Positions 46,619-58,243 of a DNA stretch of 64,000 nt are shown here, piece after piece; position 1 is the stretch's first letter, and each line of letters opens with the position of its first letter. A program made the position numbers and the translations under genes. Source of the DNA: Brachyhypopomus gauderio (Eukaryota > Chordata > Actinopteri > Gymnotiformes > Hypopomidae); assembly GCF_052324685.1 (NCBI RefSeq), contig NW_027506902.1, positions 624,771 to 688,770 of the forward strand, written 5' to 3'. A model generated the notes under the pieces. The model was not told where the DNA came from and did not search any database. It saw only the letters and a program-made list of their open reading frames with translations.

Positions 46619-46984
46619 TGACGTCATGAGCATTGTGACGTCATACATGGTAGACCAGGGGTGCTCATTACGTCGAAGTGTCGGTCGATCGCGAAGGAAT
46701 GTGCGTAGATCACGTCACATAAAATAGTAGTAGATGAATCGCACATCTGCAATGACGGTTGTATTTTGATTGACATTCACGGTAGCCAATCTGCAATCCA
46801 CTCAACAAATTACGTTCGCCGCCCCCCCCCCCCCCAACAAATTACGTTCGCCATCCCCCCCCCCCCCCCCCCCGCTCAACAAATTACGTTCGCCGCCACC
46901 CCGGTAGATCTTTCTGACTCGGTCATCTTATAAGTAGCTCGCAAGCTGAAAACTGTGGGCACCCCTGTGGTAGACTATATAAAT
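46619..46984 (+). promoter_or_regulatory. Array gene A promoter split by a hAT MITE (U5)
   Basis: The CREs at 46619-46626 and 46636-46643 are separated from TATATAAAT (46976-46984) by 332 bp instead of 12 bp, because of the insertion. Exon 1 and its donor (after 47182) are unchanged. Confidence 0.7.
46648..46975. mobile_element. 312-bp hAT-type MITE, private to U5
   Basis: The element at 46656-46967 begins CAGGGGTGC and ends GCACCCCTG. It is flanked by the 8-bp duplication TGGTAGAC (46648-46655, 46968-46975), and the empty site is present in U1-U4. Ends of CAGGGG type and an 8-bp duplication define hAT. Inside are three copies of CAACAAATTACGTTCGCC separated by poly-C runs. No transposase. 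Confidence 0.9.
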
Positions 46985-48659
46985 CGCCCTTCATTCTGAA
47001 AATACGCCAGTGTAGGCGAATTCTCCTAACAGCTGACAGCAAGCAGATATTATCAACTGTAATTAAGAGCATAATTTATTCATTCCTAATTGTTATAACT
47101 GAGCTAATAGGACAATCTATTCAGTGTTATAGGCATAGAGGAAAGAATCCAGTTAAAATCTTATCCAACTGACGCTTCATCGGTAAGTGCGAATTCAGCT
47201 ATTTGCTTTGCTAAATGTTTACTTAGAATGTTTGTAATAGCAGAGGTTGGCCGTTTGTTTAAGTGGCAACCTAGCACAGAGTCAAATGGCTAGATTGTGT
47301 TATATAGCTTGCTTTATCGATAGTGATTTATAGTGTGTTATTTAAGCAATAGAACACGAGAGGGAGTGATTTGGTCGTAGGCACGAGCCGAAGTCTTATG
47401 TGTATATGCCATTGCTTGGCAACGCGTCCGCCCAGTGATACAGGTTGTGAGAATGGTGCTGTTCCAGAGACCGGTCTCTGTGCTGTTCTCACAAATACCA
47501 GCACGGTTAGAACACTTCTCACCCAATCAGATTGTGAGGTCGGAACTAACTGTTGTATAATAGGTAACAAATATATTCAGCGAGCAACTTCTTAAACGTC
47601 GAAATGCTTAAATCATTTGTTTATGTAAAGAGATTAATGCATTGCCGTGTAGTGTTTATAATGAAGCGATTACGTATGTGCGACATGGACACTGCGTGGG
47701 AGAGCGTGCAGAAACGCTAAATATTTGTGATTGGGCTGAGGCGCGAACCTGGAGACAGGCATATTGCTTGTGGAGTAGGGTGCCACAATGCATTCATTCA
47801 TTGTTTGCGTAGTTTGCGTTTAGATGTTGCAAAGAAAAGTTGTGAAGGTGTTCTCAGAAGTAACTGAAAAAGGAGCTAGTCAAAACTGTGGTCATCATAA
47901 AACTTACTTTTCAGCTGGTTTTAGCTGCTTCCAACATACTTCCCCGCGGTTCTCATAGGATTCCATTGCATGTGTTTTCTGAATTTGTAATGCGTTTATG
48001 AAATGTAGCGTACATGTTGTTGAAGCGTTTGAGTAAAGTGATTTATGAACTTGTACAGCGTTCATTTATTTCTATCGCGATTATAAAATATATCACGTCA
48101 TTTTGATCAAACGATTCAACTATGTGCAGCGCGTTTTCCCCCATTTGCAGTGCGCTGTGTCTTCCCGGCTATCGTCTTCGCTGGGAGGACCATCATGTAG
48201 CCACATGCTAAAACTAGAGCACATTTCTTGATCACAAGATTTCCTTTCGTTTTAGGTTAATTGCATAAAAAAATAATAAATTTTAAAAAAGGACCGATTT
48301 AAATGTGAATATCTTTGGACTGGCTTGATAAAATTTGACAATTAAGGCATATTTTTTTGTTATATTGTGCTGCATCTAATAAAACTATTTTAAATGTGAT
48401 TAAGTAATGTTGAAAAAAATGTCCAAGTCACTACATCATGGATTTTACGTGGTGTGTTTGATTAGTGGCGTAGTGTGTAGGAGGTGCATTTGTCTTTGCT
48501 GATGTGTTGTGTGTAGAGGTGTGCTGTGTTTAGAAGTGAGCTTGGAGGGATATGCAATGTACATGTGAAATCTTAACTATTTGTTTACTCATATGTTGAG
48601 CTAATTAATGCAAATCTATTACTGTAACACTATTGTGTATTTTTATTTCTTTAGTTAAT

Positions 48660-49291
48660 ATGTTAATTATAAATAAGAACAACAACATGGATTCTGGACT
48701 ACTTGAAGACCCAGATATTTGGTGTGCGGGAATTGACGATGACATTAGCTGGATGATGGATCGCAATGTCACTACTTCATCTACTAGTGCACCACCTGAA
48801 CCCTCCGTCAGGGCAGAGAGTGATGCACAGAGTTTCGAAACAATCTCACTCAGTAGTGAAGACGACCCATCCTGCTCAGTAAGTGACACCTGCAACTTGG
48901 ATCCATCACTGAAGATCAGCTGGTTCGATTTGATTCTCAAGTCCCCAATGGTCAAATTTGGCTGGAAGGTATGAAGGTCTATTTTTCTAATACATTTCTT
49001 GAAATTAATGTTCTGCTAGTCATGTTTTTCTGCTAGTCATCTCACATGTGGAGATGAACATTTTGGTAGTGAATTAACACTATACAATTCATAGCAATAT
49101 ATCAATATATTTAAGTGTGTTCCCTAGATTCTTTCATACAGCATTTTGGAGGTCTCCTTTTGATTTTTGAATTTCTCTTAATGTTAGTTTCCATTGAAGC
49201 AAAATAAAGAAAGCCCAGAGAAGACAACAGGAGGCGACCTGCAAACTACTTCTCCTGAATTCTGTAAGTCTGTTGAAATGGTGTGTTGTAA

Positions 49292-49325
<34 letters not shown>

Positions 49326-49529
49326 GGAGTGGAAGTGTACCATATTTTGAATATTTAATAATTAATCTTTAAATTAATTAATCTTAGTCTTAATAATTTT
49401 GTCTGATATTTTCCAGCTTCATGTAAAAACGCATCTCCTGTTAAGAAGCTTCCAAAGATGCTGTCGAGCATCTTTGCGGCCATCCCGAAGGCTTTTTGCT
49501 CCTGCTTGAAAGTCCAGCCAGAGGAGTGA
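48660..49529 (+). CDS. Array gene A, copy 5 (165 aa)
   Basis: Coding exons are 48660-48968, 49188-49263 and 49417-49529. The encoded protein is the same as in copies 3 and 4, and all splice sites are intact. Intron 2 contains the longest G run of the array (33 G, 49292-49324). Its promoter is the one disrupted by the hAT element, so this copy may be expressed differently (inference). Confidence 0.65.
49292..49324 (+). repeat. Poly-G run (33 G) in intron 2 of gene A (U5)
   Basis: It begins 28 nt downstream of the exon 2 donor. Such a run could form G-quadruplex structure in the transcript. Confidence 0.9.
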
Positions 49530-49736
49530 AGTGGGCAGTCGTGGCCTGGCGGTTAGGGAACTGGTCTTGTGACCGGAGGGTTGTGGGTTCGATTCCCAGA
49601 CCTAAGGCCATGACTGAGGTGCCCCTGAGCAAGGCCCTTAACCCTCAATTGCTCACTTGTATAAAAAATTAGATAAAAATGTAAGTCGCTCTGGATAAGG
49701 GCGTCTGCCAAATGCCATAAAATGTAAATGTGAAGT
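49526..49736 (+). mobile_element. tRNA-derived SINE (U5)
   Basis: The body is 49533-49729 with GTGAAGT duplications. Confidence 0.85.
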
Positions 49737-49829
49737 CCAGGGACCATCAAGTAGACTTCACCAGCAGTCAAGCTTCACAGAGCATCCCCACTAAAGCAAC
49801 ACACACATCTATACTGATGCTGCCATTGA

Positions 49830-50439
49830 GTGCTCATTTGGGACATGGCAGCACAGCTCATGTTCGGCAGAGAGCACACCCGTGGATCTGCGCACACCCA
49901 TGGAGCTGCGCACACACCCGTGGAGCTGGCCTTTGGGGCCCCACATGGGGCAGGCAGTGGAGACCAGCAGTCGCACCGGTATGTGCAGCTGGCTCAAGAA
50001 CACCAGGGGGATGCTTGTGGTCGGCAGAAGACTGCCTACGGCTCCCAGTGCCAAGGTGATCCTCCTGCCCCAGGGGTACTGGTCTGGCTCTACAACCCAC
50101 GACGGCGACGGGGGCGCTGCCCCAAGCTCCAGTCCCACTGGGAGGGCTCCTGTGAAATCCTGAGCCGCCTGGGGGAAGTGGTGTATCGAGTGCGGTCAGG
50201 AAGGTGCATTTTGGTGGTGCACCGGGACCGGACCGTCTCACTCCATATCGGCCCTGCCAGCGAGACATTAATGGCTCTAATCCCCCTAAGGACATCCCGC
50301 ACGCTGGCCCAGACACAGACCCAGCGCTGCCGAGAGCTCAAGAGAGACCACATCGGTTCAGGAGGACCCCTGCTCACTTGAGAGACTTTGTCCGGGCTCT
50401 GTGGGTCACCGGGGCAGTTGACCCTTCAGGGAGGGGCAA
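49830..50439 (+). pseudogene. Ty3/gypsy integrase remnant (U5)
   Basis: Same state as U4: ILSRLGE, frameshift after VSLH, purine tract near 50428-50438. Confidence 0.65.
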
Positions 50440-51319
50440 TGTATTGCCTGCCAATAGGTGAACTCTGGGCCGGGTCTGTGAGGCCAGAGCCATATAGAGA
50501 GAGAGTCGCGACAACTCCGTTCACTCCAATGGACCAGTTTTTTTACAGCAATGGCGGATCGTGGAGCCTGTCAATAGTTCCCGGAAGTTGGCAGCAAATA
50601 CGAGCAGCGCAGTCAAACTGGAGCAGTGGACCATCATATACTTTTACAGGTTAGTACGCTTAAAAAATCTGATTGTGTATTATAAGGACATCAGAATCAA
50701 ATTAACATGTGCATTAAAATGTGCATTAAAGCATTTTAGTGAATTATCTACCTCTTAATAAGCAGATTTAGGGAACTAAATCTATGCTAAGACAACGCGA
50801 ATACGGTTAGACAGCCTATTATTTGTAAATTCCTCTCTTAATGCCATTTCACCTAAACGCGATGTTTTTGCGGGATAGCTAAGTATTGTTTAAATATAAC
50901 ATTTGAGTGTGATTGTAGAGAGTGTTGGGTCGTGGGGGTGAAATGAGTCCCAGTCTTGTTAGAATAAAGCCGATCAGATTTTAAAAGCTCAGGACGGCTC
51001 CAAAAGATGTTGATATTGATGTTGATGATATCCATTTTGGAGTACCAGCTAACGTTTTATTTCCTTTTATTTTATTTATTTATCCTTTTATTTATTTTTT
51101 ATTTATTTATTTTATTTTGCTTTTTATTTTGTTTTATTTATTTTTATTTTATTTTATTAACGTACTTCCTCAATTTTTGAAACTACTAGATATAAAAGAC
51201 ATATACTATTTAGTGTGATTAAGTTTTAAATATTCTATCACTTAAAGAAATAATATAATTATTAGGAGTTCATACTTATTATACCTGTGTCACCTCTAAC
51301 ACTATAGCTGTGATAAGCA

Positions 51320-52048
51320 GCTATGGGCCCTGCCCTGTCTTTACAGGTCCAGTGGTGCATCGTAGTGCAGGGCACTTCCTCTTTCTGAGTGCGGGGCGAT
51401 GCACAAAAATGGTGGGAACAGCATCTGCTCTCAGCTAGTCTTGCCCTGTTTGGTTTTGATGAACTGGTCTGCCTCAAAATGTGCCTGCAGAGTGATGTGA
51501 GTTTACTCCTCACACATGACAACTCAGTTTTGTCTACCCATATACATATCCCATAGTGGGTGAATACACAGTATTAGAGAACACTTACTAGATACGTATA
51601 CACGTACAAAAAACAACCAAAGATGTGCAACAAGTTCAAATTCATATCACATCAATACTCATAATAATCATTTTCTCCTGTCTTTTTCTCCTCTCTCTCT
51701 TTAAGCCAAAGAACCATAGGGGATTCAATGGAGCCTGCAACTAGATAGCACCCTCACCCTGCACCGGAGTCTGTCTGGAGTCTTTGATTTTTTTTGTTCA
51801 CTATTCTGTATTTTAATAAATCAGGCATTAAGCTTTCCAATAGTGTGTTTATTGTGAAAAGTGCAAATGCAGTGTTTGATGATTACCTCACATATATATT
51901 TGCTGTTGTAATCTTTAGTGAGGGTTAAATTGCTCCTGCTTAGTTGAGACAACCATTTATTTCTCCTCTCAGTTACAGTGGGGAAACCATACATTTTTGC
52001 TCCTTTCTCTGATCGATTGGAGCATCCCCATGCAGCACAGCAAACCAT
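51320..52048 (-). pseudogene. Array gene B, copy 5: THAP gene with frameshifted exon 2
   Basis: Exon 1 (52048-51887) is intact. In exon 2 (from 51484) one C is missing near 51435, so the frame ends at a TGA (51433-51431) after HFEADQFIKTKQGKT. This loses the AVPTIF box and the basic tail. The zinc ligands remain, but the fold would be incomplete. Single-base errors become frequent from here towards the gap at 55152, so this could be a consensus error rather than a true mutation. Confidence 0.6.
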
Positions 52049-52541
52049 GGTAGACACTACACAAACAACACGGAGGAAAGGACACAGAAAAACTTCTTGA
52101 CATGATATTCATATTTGAGATTATTAGAGATTTATTTAATGAATTAATTGCTGTAAATAAGTGTGTATTAAAAAGACAAGATATATATAATTTATCAATG
52201 TATTTTAATATGTCATATACTGTCTGGATGTAAATGTAATGTGTTTTAATGTACACTTTTAAAGCATACTTCTGCGCAATGAAGTCAAAGAAACATTTCC
52301 TTCTGTCAGAAAATGTACATTAGTCATTTAGATTACTTAGGTCCCCAATACCATGGGGGTTACAGAAATCACCATAATATAAAGATATGTTAATGTTAGA
52401 AAATTAATCTAATCTGAATTTCTAACCCCTTCCTGTCCCTCTAAATATATAAATGAACGTAATATATAACAATTATAAAACAATCAAAGCATTAAACAGC
52501 AATGTGCTCCAACATTGGCCTAAAGTTGGTCGCTATATACC

Positions 52542-53740
52542 AACTATGGACATCTGGGTGGGTGGGTTGGTGTTGTGTGGCATTTGTGTGTTTTTGTAAT
52601 TGATGTGTGTTGCTGGACAAGTGAATTTCCCCTTGGGGATTAATAAAGTATCATCTAATCTAATCTAAACTAATCTAGAACTAGAGACCCTGATGATCCA
52701 GTTCTATACAGCGATCATCGAGTCCATCCTCACCTCATCCATAACCACCTGGTTTGGTTCCTCTACATCACAAGAAAGAGCCAGACTCCAGCGCATCATC
52801 AGATCAGCAGAGAAGATCATCGGATGTAACCTGCCAACGCTGCAGGAGATCCACACCAGCAGGGTGAGGAAACGCGCTCGCAAAATTACAACAGACCCCT
52901 CACATCCTGCACATCACCTCTTCCAGACTCTCCTCTCTGGTAGAAGAATAAGGACCATCAGAACCAGCACAACACGACATGCTAACAGCTTCTTTCCCAG
53001 AGCTGTAGCTCTCCTCAACCACAGTGGACTCATCTGAGTCTTTAAACCAAATGGACTTAATTGCACTGAACAGGACATGTCTCTCACTTGCACTATGCTA
53101 TTTTGCACAGCTGTACAATGTTAACATCATCCGCAACATCTACAACATTATTAAACATAAACCTACCTCAAGAACATCTGGATACATATATATTCGTACT
53201 CACATATTCATACTCACATGTGTACAGTACAGATTTTATATTTTACATTTATATTGTCTTATGTCTTTTTTCTAGTACTAACTATATTCCAGAGTCTATT
53301 TATTGTTTATTGTACCTTTAGAGTTATGTTTGTCAACAGTGTGCACGTGTTACATGTCATACATGTGTTGCTCTCACCAAGACTGTCACGGTACGGCGGC
53401 CCCCTACTGGTCGCCCCCCGTCTACAGCAGCAGCTTGTCCTGTGGGTGTGGTGTTGTGTTCGTCCCTCAGGTGGGCGGAGCCCGCGATCCGTCTCACCTG
53501 AGGGTCGTTTGTTCGTCTATATATGTCTTGTCTTTGTACCAGTTGACCGCTGGTTATTATATCCTTAATTCGGATCAGTTCACGGGTTTTGGTTTGCGCA
53601 CTTTACATATTAAACCATCCTATTTCCCTGAGACTTGGCGTGATCGCTTCCATTTATTTTCGCTCACCCTACCCGTCACAAAGACAAATTCCTAGTATGT
53701 TTAACATACCTGGCAAAATAAAGAGATTCTGATTCTGATC
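52542..53740 (+). mobile_element. LINE A tail plus LINE B 3' fragment (U6)
   Basis: LINE A is 52542-52677. The LINE B RT tail is 52693-53037, of the U4/U5 type. Several homopolymer-length differences from U5 occur (for example near 52560, 52592 and 53249). Confidence 0.75.
53379..53685 (+). mobile_element. Solo LTR (U6)
   Basis: LTR 53384-53680 with AAGAC on both sides. It is 297 bp because of one extra C near 53417. Confidence 0.85.
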
Positions 53741-54283
53741 TGAATCATTTTTTGCCAATACATTTAGCCACATTTTGATTTTTTTGGGGATTTAGTGCCT
53801 CATCTAAGATTAAAAAAAAAAAAAACACTTCATACTTTCATATCAAAGGTCAAACATTTGCTCAAAACAACATTGGTTCTCTTCGGCTGCTTAGGCCAGT
53901 ACGTGTGTGAACCTGCAATCTCCGCTTGCGGCTAGATTTAAATAATTGTTTTTATTAGTCTGACATGCATAAAAAGTCAAATGGTTTAATATTTCTGATA
54001 AAAATCTTTTTAAGATTCCACATATGTTCCACATATATTCCAAATATGTGGACACCATGCAAGAACGGAGTGAATATTTTCTATAAAAATTGCCAAAATA
54101 TATAACAAATTGGGAGAATCTATTCTCTTTTCATTATAACAAGTAAGTTTTGTTCTGTTAAAAGAACCTTAAAACAAACAACTCTTAATATTTGAACAGT
54201 TACAGTAATTGCAATATAATGCCGTTCAGGCTACAATGTAACTTGTATTGGATAAATAAATATAGGCAGTGATGTCAAAACCT

Positions 54284-54691
54284 TCAGGTTATTCCACAGC
54301 TATTTCCTTGTAGGAAATCTCTCAAAACAGTCTCATCTATGAGTGAGTCTTGAAACAGACTGGAGAATAATTCAATGGGTACCTCACCCTGTGCTTTCAC
54401 CTCAAAATTCCCCAGTGAACATAGATAGGACCCCTTGGTAATCAATATCCTTGCATCTCCAGATTCTATTCCTACCTCTGACATTCTGTTTTCTTTGATA
54501 ATTATTTAAACCTCCCTCATTTCCTTTGTCCCCTTCCTCGATTTGTTCTTTTTTGCTTTTTTTCCCTTTGTCTCACATCTGGCTCATATTCTCCTTCGCT
54601 GATGTCACTGTCACTGTAAGTGGACTCTGACACACTGCCTACTGGAATATCCTCAATAACTTTATAGTGTGATGTTGATGATTACACTTCC
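54284..54691 (-). pseudogene. piggyBac-like remnant (U6)
   Basis: There is no MITE. Beyond the shared T-run shift it has private small changes (CCCCAGTGAAC and GATAGG near 54413-54428), probably sequence errors near the gap. Confidence 0.4.
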
Positions 54692-55151
54692 CTGGTTGAA
54701 AAACAACACAAACATGTGTACTATACTGCACTGTCATTGAAATTTGAACCTTAATGGTGAGAAAGAACAGTCAAAGCAGTTGGGTATGGTATCAGGACAA
54801 AGAGTACAAAGTTTATTAAAGACAATAGACAGAAAAATAGAAAGATGGATCGATCCAGAGATCTCCGTTTACACACACTCAAGAGCATCTGCAAGAGAAA
54901 GCTGCCCCCCCTCTAACAGACCATAGTTTTTATACTATTTTGCTACATGATTACATCATATTCCATGTCATGAGTGAAGCAGGCTAGGTCTCATTGGTGG
55001 CCAATGTGAGGTGAGGTGATGGGGTGAGGTATCACAACCATCACTTCATCCCTGCCAGGGTCATTTGGCCAAGGTCTCCTTGTTCCTCCGGTCCGTCAGA
55101 TGCACCATTCTGATGCAGCTCATCCTCATCTACAGACTAGAGATCTTCAGG

Positions 55152-55651
55152 NNNNNNNNNNNNNNNNNNNNNNNNNNNNNNNNNNNNNNNNNNNNNNNNN
55201 NNNNNNNNNNNNNNNNNNNNNNNNNNNNNNNNNNNNNNNNNNNNNNNNNNNNNNNNNNNNNNNNNNNNNNNNNNNNNNNNNNNNNNNNNNNNNNNNNNNN
55301 NNNNNNNNNNNNNNNNNNNNNNNNNNNNNNNNNNNNNNNNNNNNNNNNNNNNNNNNNNNNNNNNNNNNNNNNNNNNNNNNNNNNNNNNNNNNNNNNNNNN
55401 NNNNNNNNNNNNNNNNNNNNNNNNNNNNNNNNNNNNNNNNNNNNNNNNNNNNNNNNNNNNNNNNNNNNNNNNNNNNNNNNNNNNNNNNNNNNNNNNNNNN
55501 NNNNNNNNNNNNNNNNNNNNNNNNNNNNNNNNNNNNNNNNNNNNNNNNNNNNNNNNNNNNNNNNNNNNNNNNNNNNNNNNNNNNNNNNNNNNNNNNNNNN
55601 NNNNNNNNNNNNNNNNNNNNNNNNNNNNNNNNNNNNNNNNNNNNNNNNNNN
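55152..55651. other. Assembly gap (500 N)
   Basis: Exactly 500 N, a placeholder length. By alignment with U2 the gap removes the 3' part of the LTR-like stretch, the CA run, and the CRE/TATA promoter and exon 1 of gene A copy 6. Confidence 0.98.
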
Positions 55652-56454
55652 TTGTGAAGGTGTTCTCAGAAGTAACTGAAAAAGGAGCTAGTCAAAACTG
55701 TGGTCATCATAAAACTTACTTTTCAGCTGGTTTTAGCTGCTCCCAACATTCTTCCCCGCGGTTCTCATAGGATTCCATTGCATGCGTTTTCTGAATTTGT
55801 AATGCGTTTACGAAATGTAGCATACATGTTGTTGAAGCGTTTGAGTAAAGTGATTTATGAACTTGTACAGCGTTCATTTATTTCTATCGCGATTATAAAA
55901 TATATCACATGTCATTTTGATCAAACGATTCAACTATGTGCAGCGCGTTTTCCCCCATTTGCAGTGCGCTGTGTCTTCCCGGCTATCGTCTTCGCTGGAA
56001 GGACCATCATGTAGCCACATGCTAAAACTAGAGCACATTTCTTGATCACAAGATTTCTTTTCGTTTTAGGTTAATTGCATAAAAAAAGGACCGATTTAAA
56101 TGTGAATATCTTTGGACTGGCTTGATAAAATTGGACAATTAAGGCATTTTTTTGTTATATTGTGCTGCATCTAATAAAACTATTTTAAATGTGATTAAGT
56201 AATGTTGAAAAAAATGTCCAAGTCACTACATCATGGATTTTACGTGGTGTGTTTGATTAGTGGCGTAGTGTGTAGGAGGTGCATTTGTCTTTGCTGATGT
56301 GTGGTGTGTAGAGGTGTGCTGTGTTTAGAAGTGAGCTTGGAGGGATATGCAATGTACATATGAAATCTTAACTATTTGTTTACTCATATGTTGAGCTAAT
56401 TAATGCAAATCTATTACTGTAACACTATTGTGTATTTTTATTTCTTTAGTTAAT

Positions 56455-57305
56455 ATGTTAATTATAAATAAGAACAACAACATGGATTCTGGACTACTTG
56501 AGGACCCAGATATTTGGTGTGCGGAAATTGATGACATTAGCTGGATGATGGATCGCAATGTCACTACTTCATCTACTAGTGCACCACCTGAACCCTCCGT
56601 CAGGGCAGAGAGTGATGCACAGAGTTTTGAAACAATCTCACTCAGTAGTGAAGACGACCCATCCTGCTCAGTAAGTGACACCTGCAACTTGGATCCATCA
56701 CTGAAGATCAGCTGGTTCGATTTGATTCTCAAGTCCCCAATTGTCAAATTTGGCTGGAAGGTATTAAAGGTCAATTTTTCTAATACATTTCTTGAAATTA
56801 ATGTTCTGCTAGTCATGTTTTTCTGCTAGTCATCTCACATGTGGAGATGAACATTTTGGTAGTGAATTAACACTATACAATTCATAGCAATATATTTAAG
56901 TGTGTTCCCTAGATTCTTTCATACAGCATTTTGGAGGTCTCCTTTTGATTTTTGAATTTCTCTTAATGTTAGTTTCCATTGAAGCAAAATAAAGAAAGCC
57001 CAGAGAAGACGACAGGAGGCGACCTGCAAACTACTTCTCCTGAATTCTGTAAGTCTGTTGAAATGGTGTGTTGTAAGGGGGGGGGGGGGGGGGGGGGGGG
57101 TGTTGTGGAAGTGTACCATATTTTGAATATTTAATAATTAATCTTTAAATTAATTAATCTTAGTCTTAATAATTTTGTCTGATATTTTCCAGCTTCATGT
57201 AAAAACGCATCTCCTGTTAAGAAGCTTCCAAAGATGCTGTCGAGCATCTTTGCGGCCATCCCGAAGGCTTTTTGCTCCTGCTTGAAAGTCCAGCCAGAGG
57301 AGTGA
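56455..57305 (+). CDS. Array gene A, copy 6 (164 aa; promoter lost in gap)
   Basis: Coding exons are 56455-56760, 56973-57048 and 57193-57305, with the alternative start at 56482. Exon 1 is the U2 form (AEIDDIS, SPIVKF) but keeps Ser in QSFE. Exon 2 is the U3-U5 form (TSPEF). The exon 1 donor is AAG|GTATTA. Intron 2 has 24 G at 57077-57100. Splice sites and frame are intact. This is the fourth combination of exon types in the array. Confidence 0.62.
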
Positions 57306-57518
57306 AGTGGGCAGTCGTGGCCTGGCGGTTAGGGAACTGGTCTTGTGACCGGAGGGTTGTGGGTTCGATTCCCAGACCTAAGGCCATGACTGAGGTGCCC
57401 CTGAGCAAGGCCCTTAACCCTCAATTGCTCACTTGTATAAAAAATTAGATAAAAATGTAAGTCGCTCTGGATAAGGGCGTCTGCCAAATGCCATAAAATG
57501 TAAATGTAAATGTGAAGT
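57302..57518 (+). mobile_element. tRNA-derived SINE (U6)
   Basis: The body is 57309-57511, 6 bp longer than elsewhere through an extra TAAATG at its 3' end, an expected slippage in a SINE tail. GTGAAGT duplications are intact. Confidence 0.85.
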
Positions 57519-57639
57519 CCAGGGACCATCAAGTAGACTTCACCAGCAGTCAAGCTTCACAGAGCAATCTGTGTTGAATATGACTATCCCCACTAAAGCA
57601 ACACACACATCTATACTGATGCTGCCATTGAGCGCTCAT

Positions 57640-58243
57640 TTGGCACACGGCAGCACAGCTCATGTTCGGCAGAGAGTTGTGCGCACACCCGTGGATCTGC
57701 GCACACCCATGGAGCTGCGCACACACCCGTGGAGCTGGCCTTTGGGGCCCCACATGGGGCAGGCAGTGGAGACCAGCAGTCGCACCGGTATGTGCAGCTG
57801 GCTCAAGAACACCAGGGGGATGCTTGTGGTCGGCAGAAGACTGCCTACGGCTCCCAGTGCCAAGGTGATCCTCCTGCCCCAGGGGTACTGGTCTGGCTCT
57901 ACAACCCACGACGGGGGCGCTGCCCCAAGCTCCAGTCCCACTGGGAGGGCTCCTGTGAAATCCTGAGCCGCCTGGGGGAAGTGGTGTATCGAGTGCGGTC
58001 AGGAAGGTGCATTTTGGTGGTGCACCGGGACCGGACCGTCTCACTCCATTATCGGCCCTGCCAGCGAGACATTAATGGCTCTAATTCCCCTAAGGACATC
58101 CCGCACGCTGGCCCAGACACAGACCCAGCACTGCCGAGAGCTCAAGAGAGACCACATCGGTTCAGGAGGACCCCTGCTCACTTGAGAGACTTTGTCCGGG
58201 CTCTGTGGGTCACCGGGGCAGTTGACCCTTGAGGGAGGGGCAA
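57640..58243 (+). pseudogene. Ty3/gypsy integrase remnant (U6)
   Basis: The frame stays open from MELAFG through VSLHYRPCQRDINGSN to AVDP (57729-58232), the best-preserved copy of the tail. A private 23-bp segment lies near 57566-57588, upstream of it. Confidence 0.65.

Larger units (their letters stand above)
42956..52541 (+). repeat. Tandem array unit U5 (9,586 bp), a mosaic
   Basis: Up to 44731 it equals U4. From 44732 to about 47.0 kb it has U1/U2-type variants and no Harbinger MITE. From about 47.3 kb it is U3/U4-like again. It carries a private hAT MITE in the gene A promoter. CA run 45793-45817; TTTTA-rich run 51054-51158. No other genes seen in the long non-coding stretches. Confidence 0.9.

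Noticed and set aside
55065-55679. 204-codon frame across 55152-55651
   Set aside because: It is made of N bases in the assembly gap.
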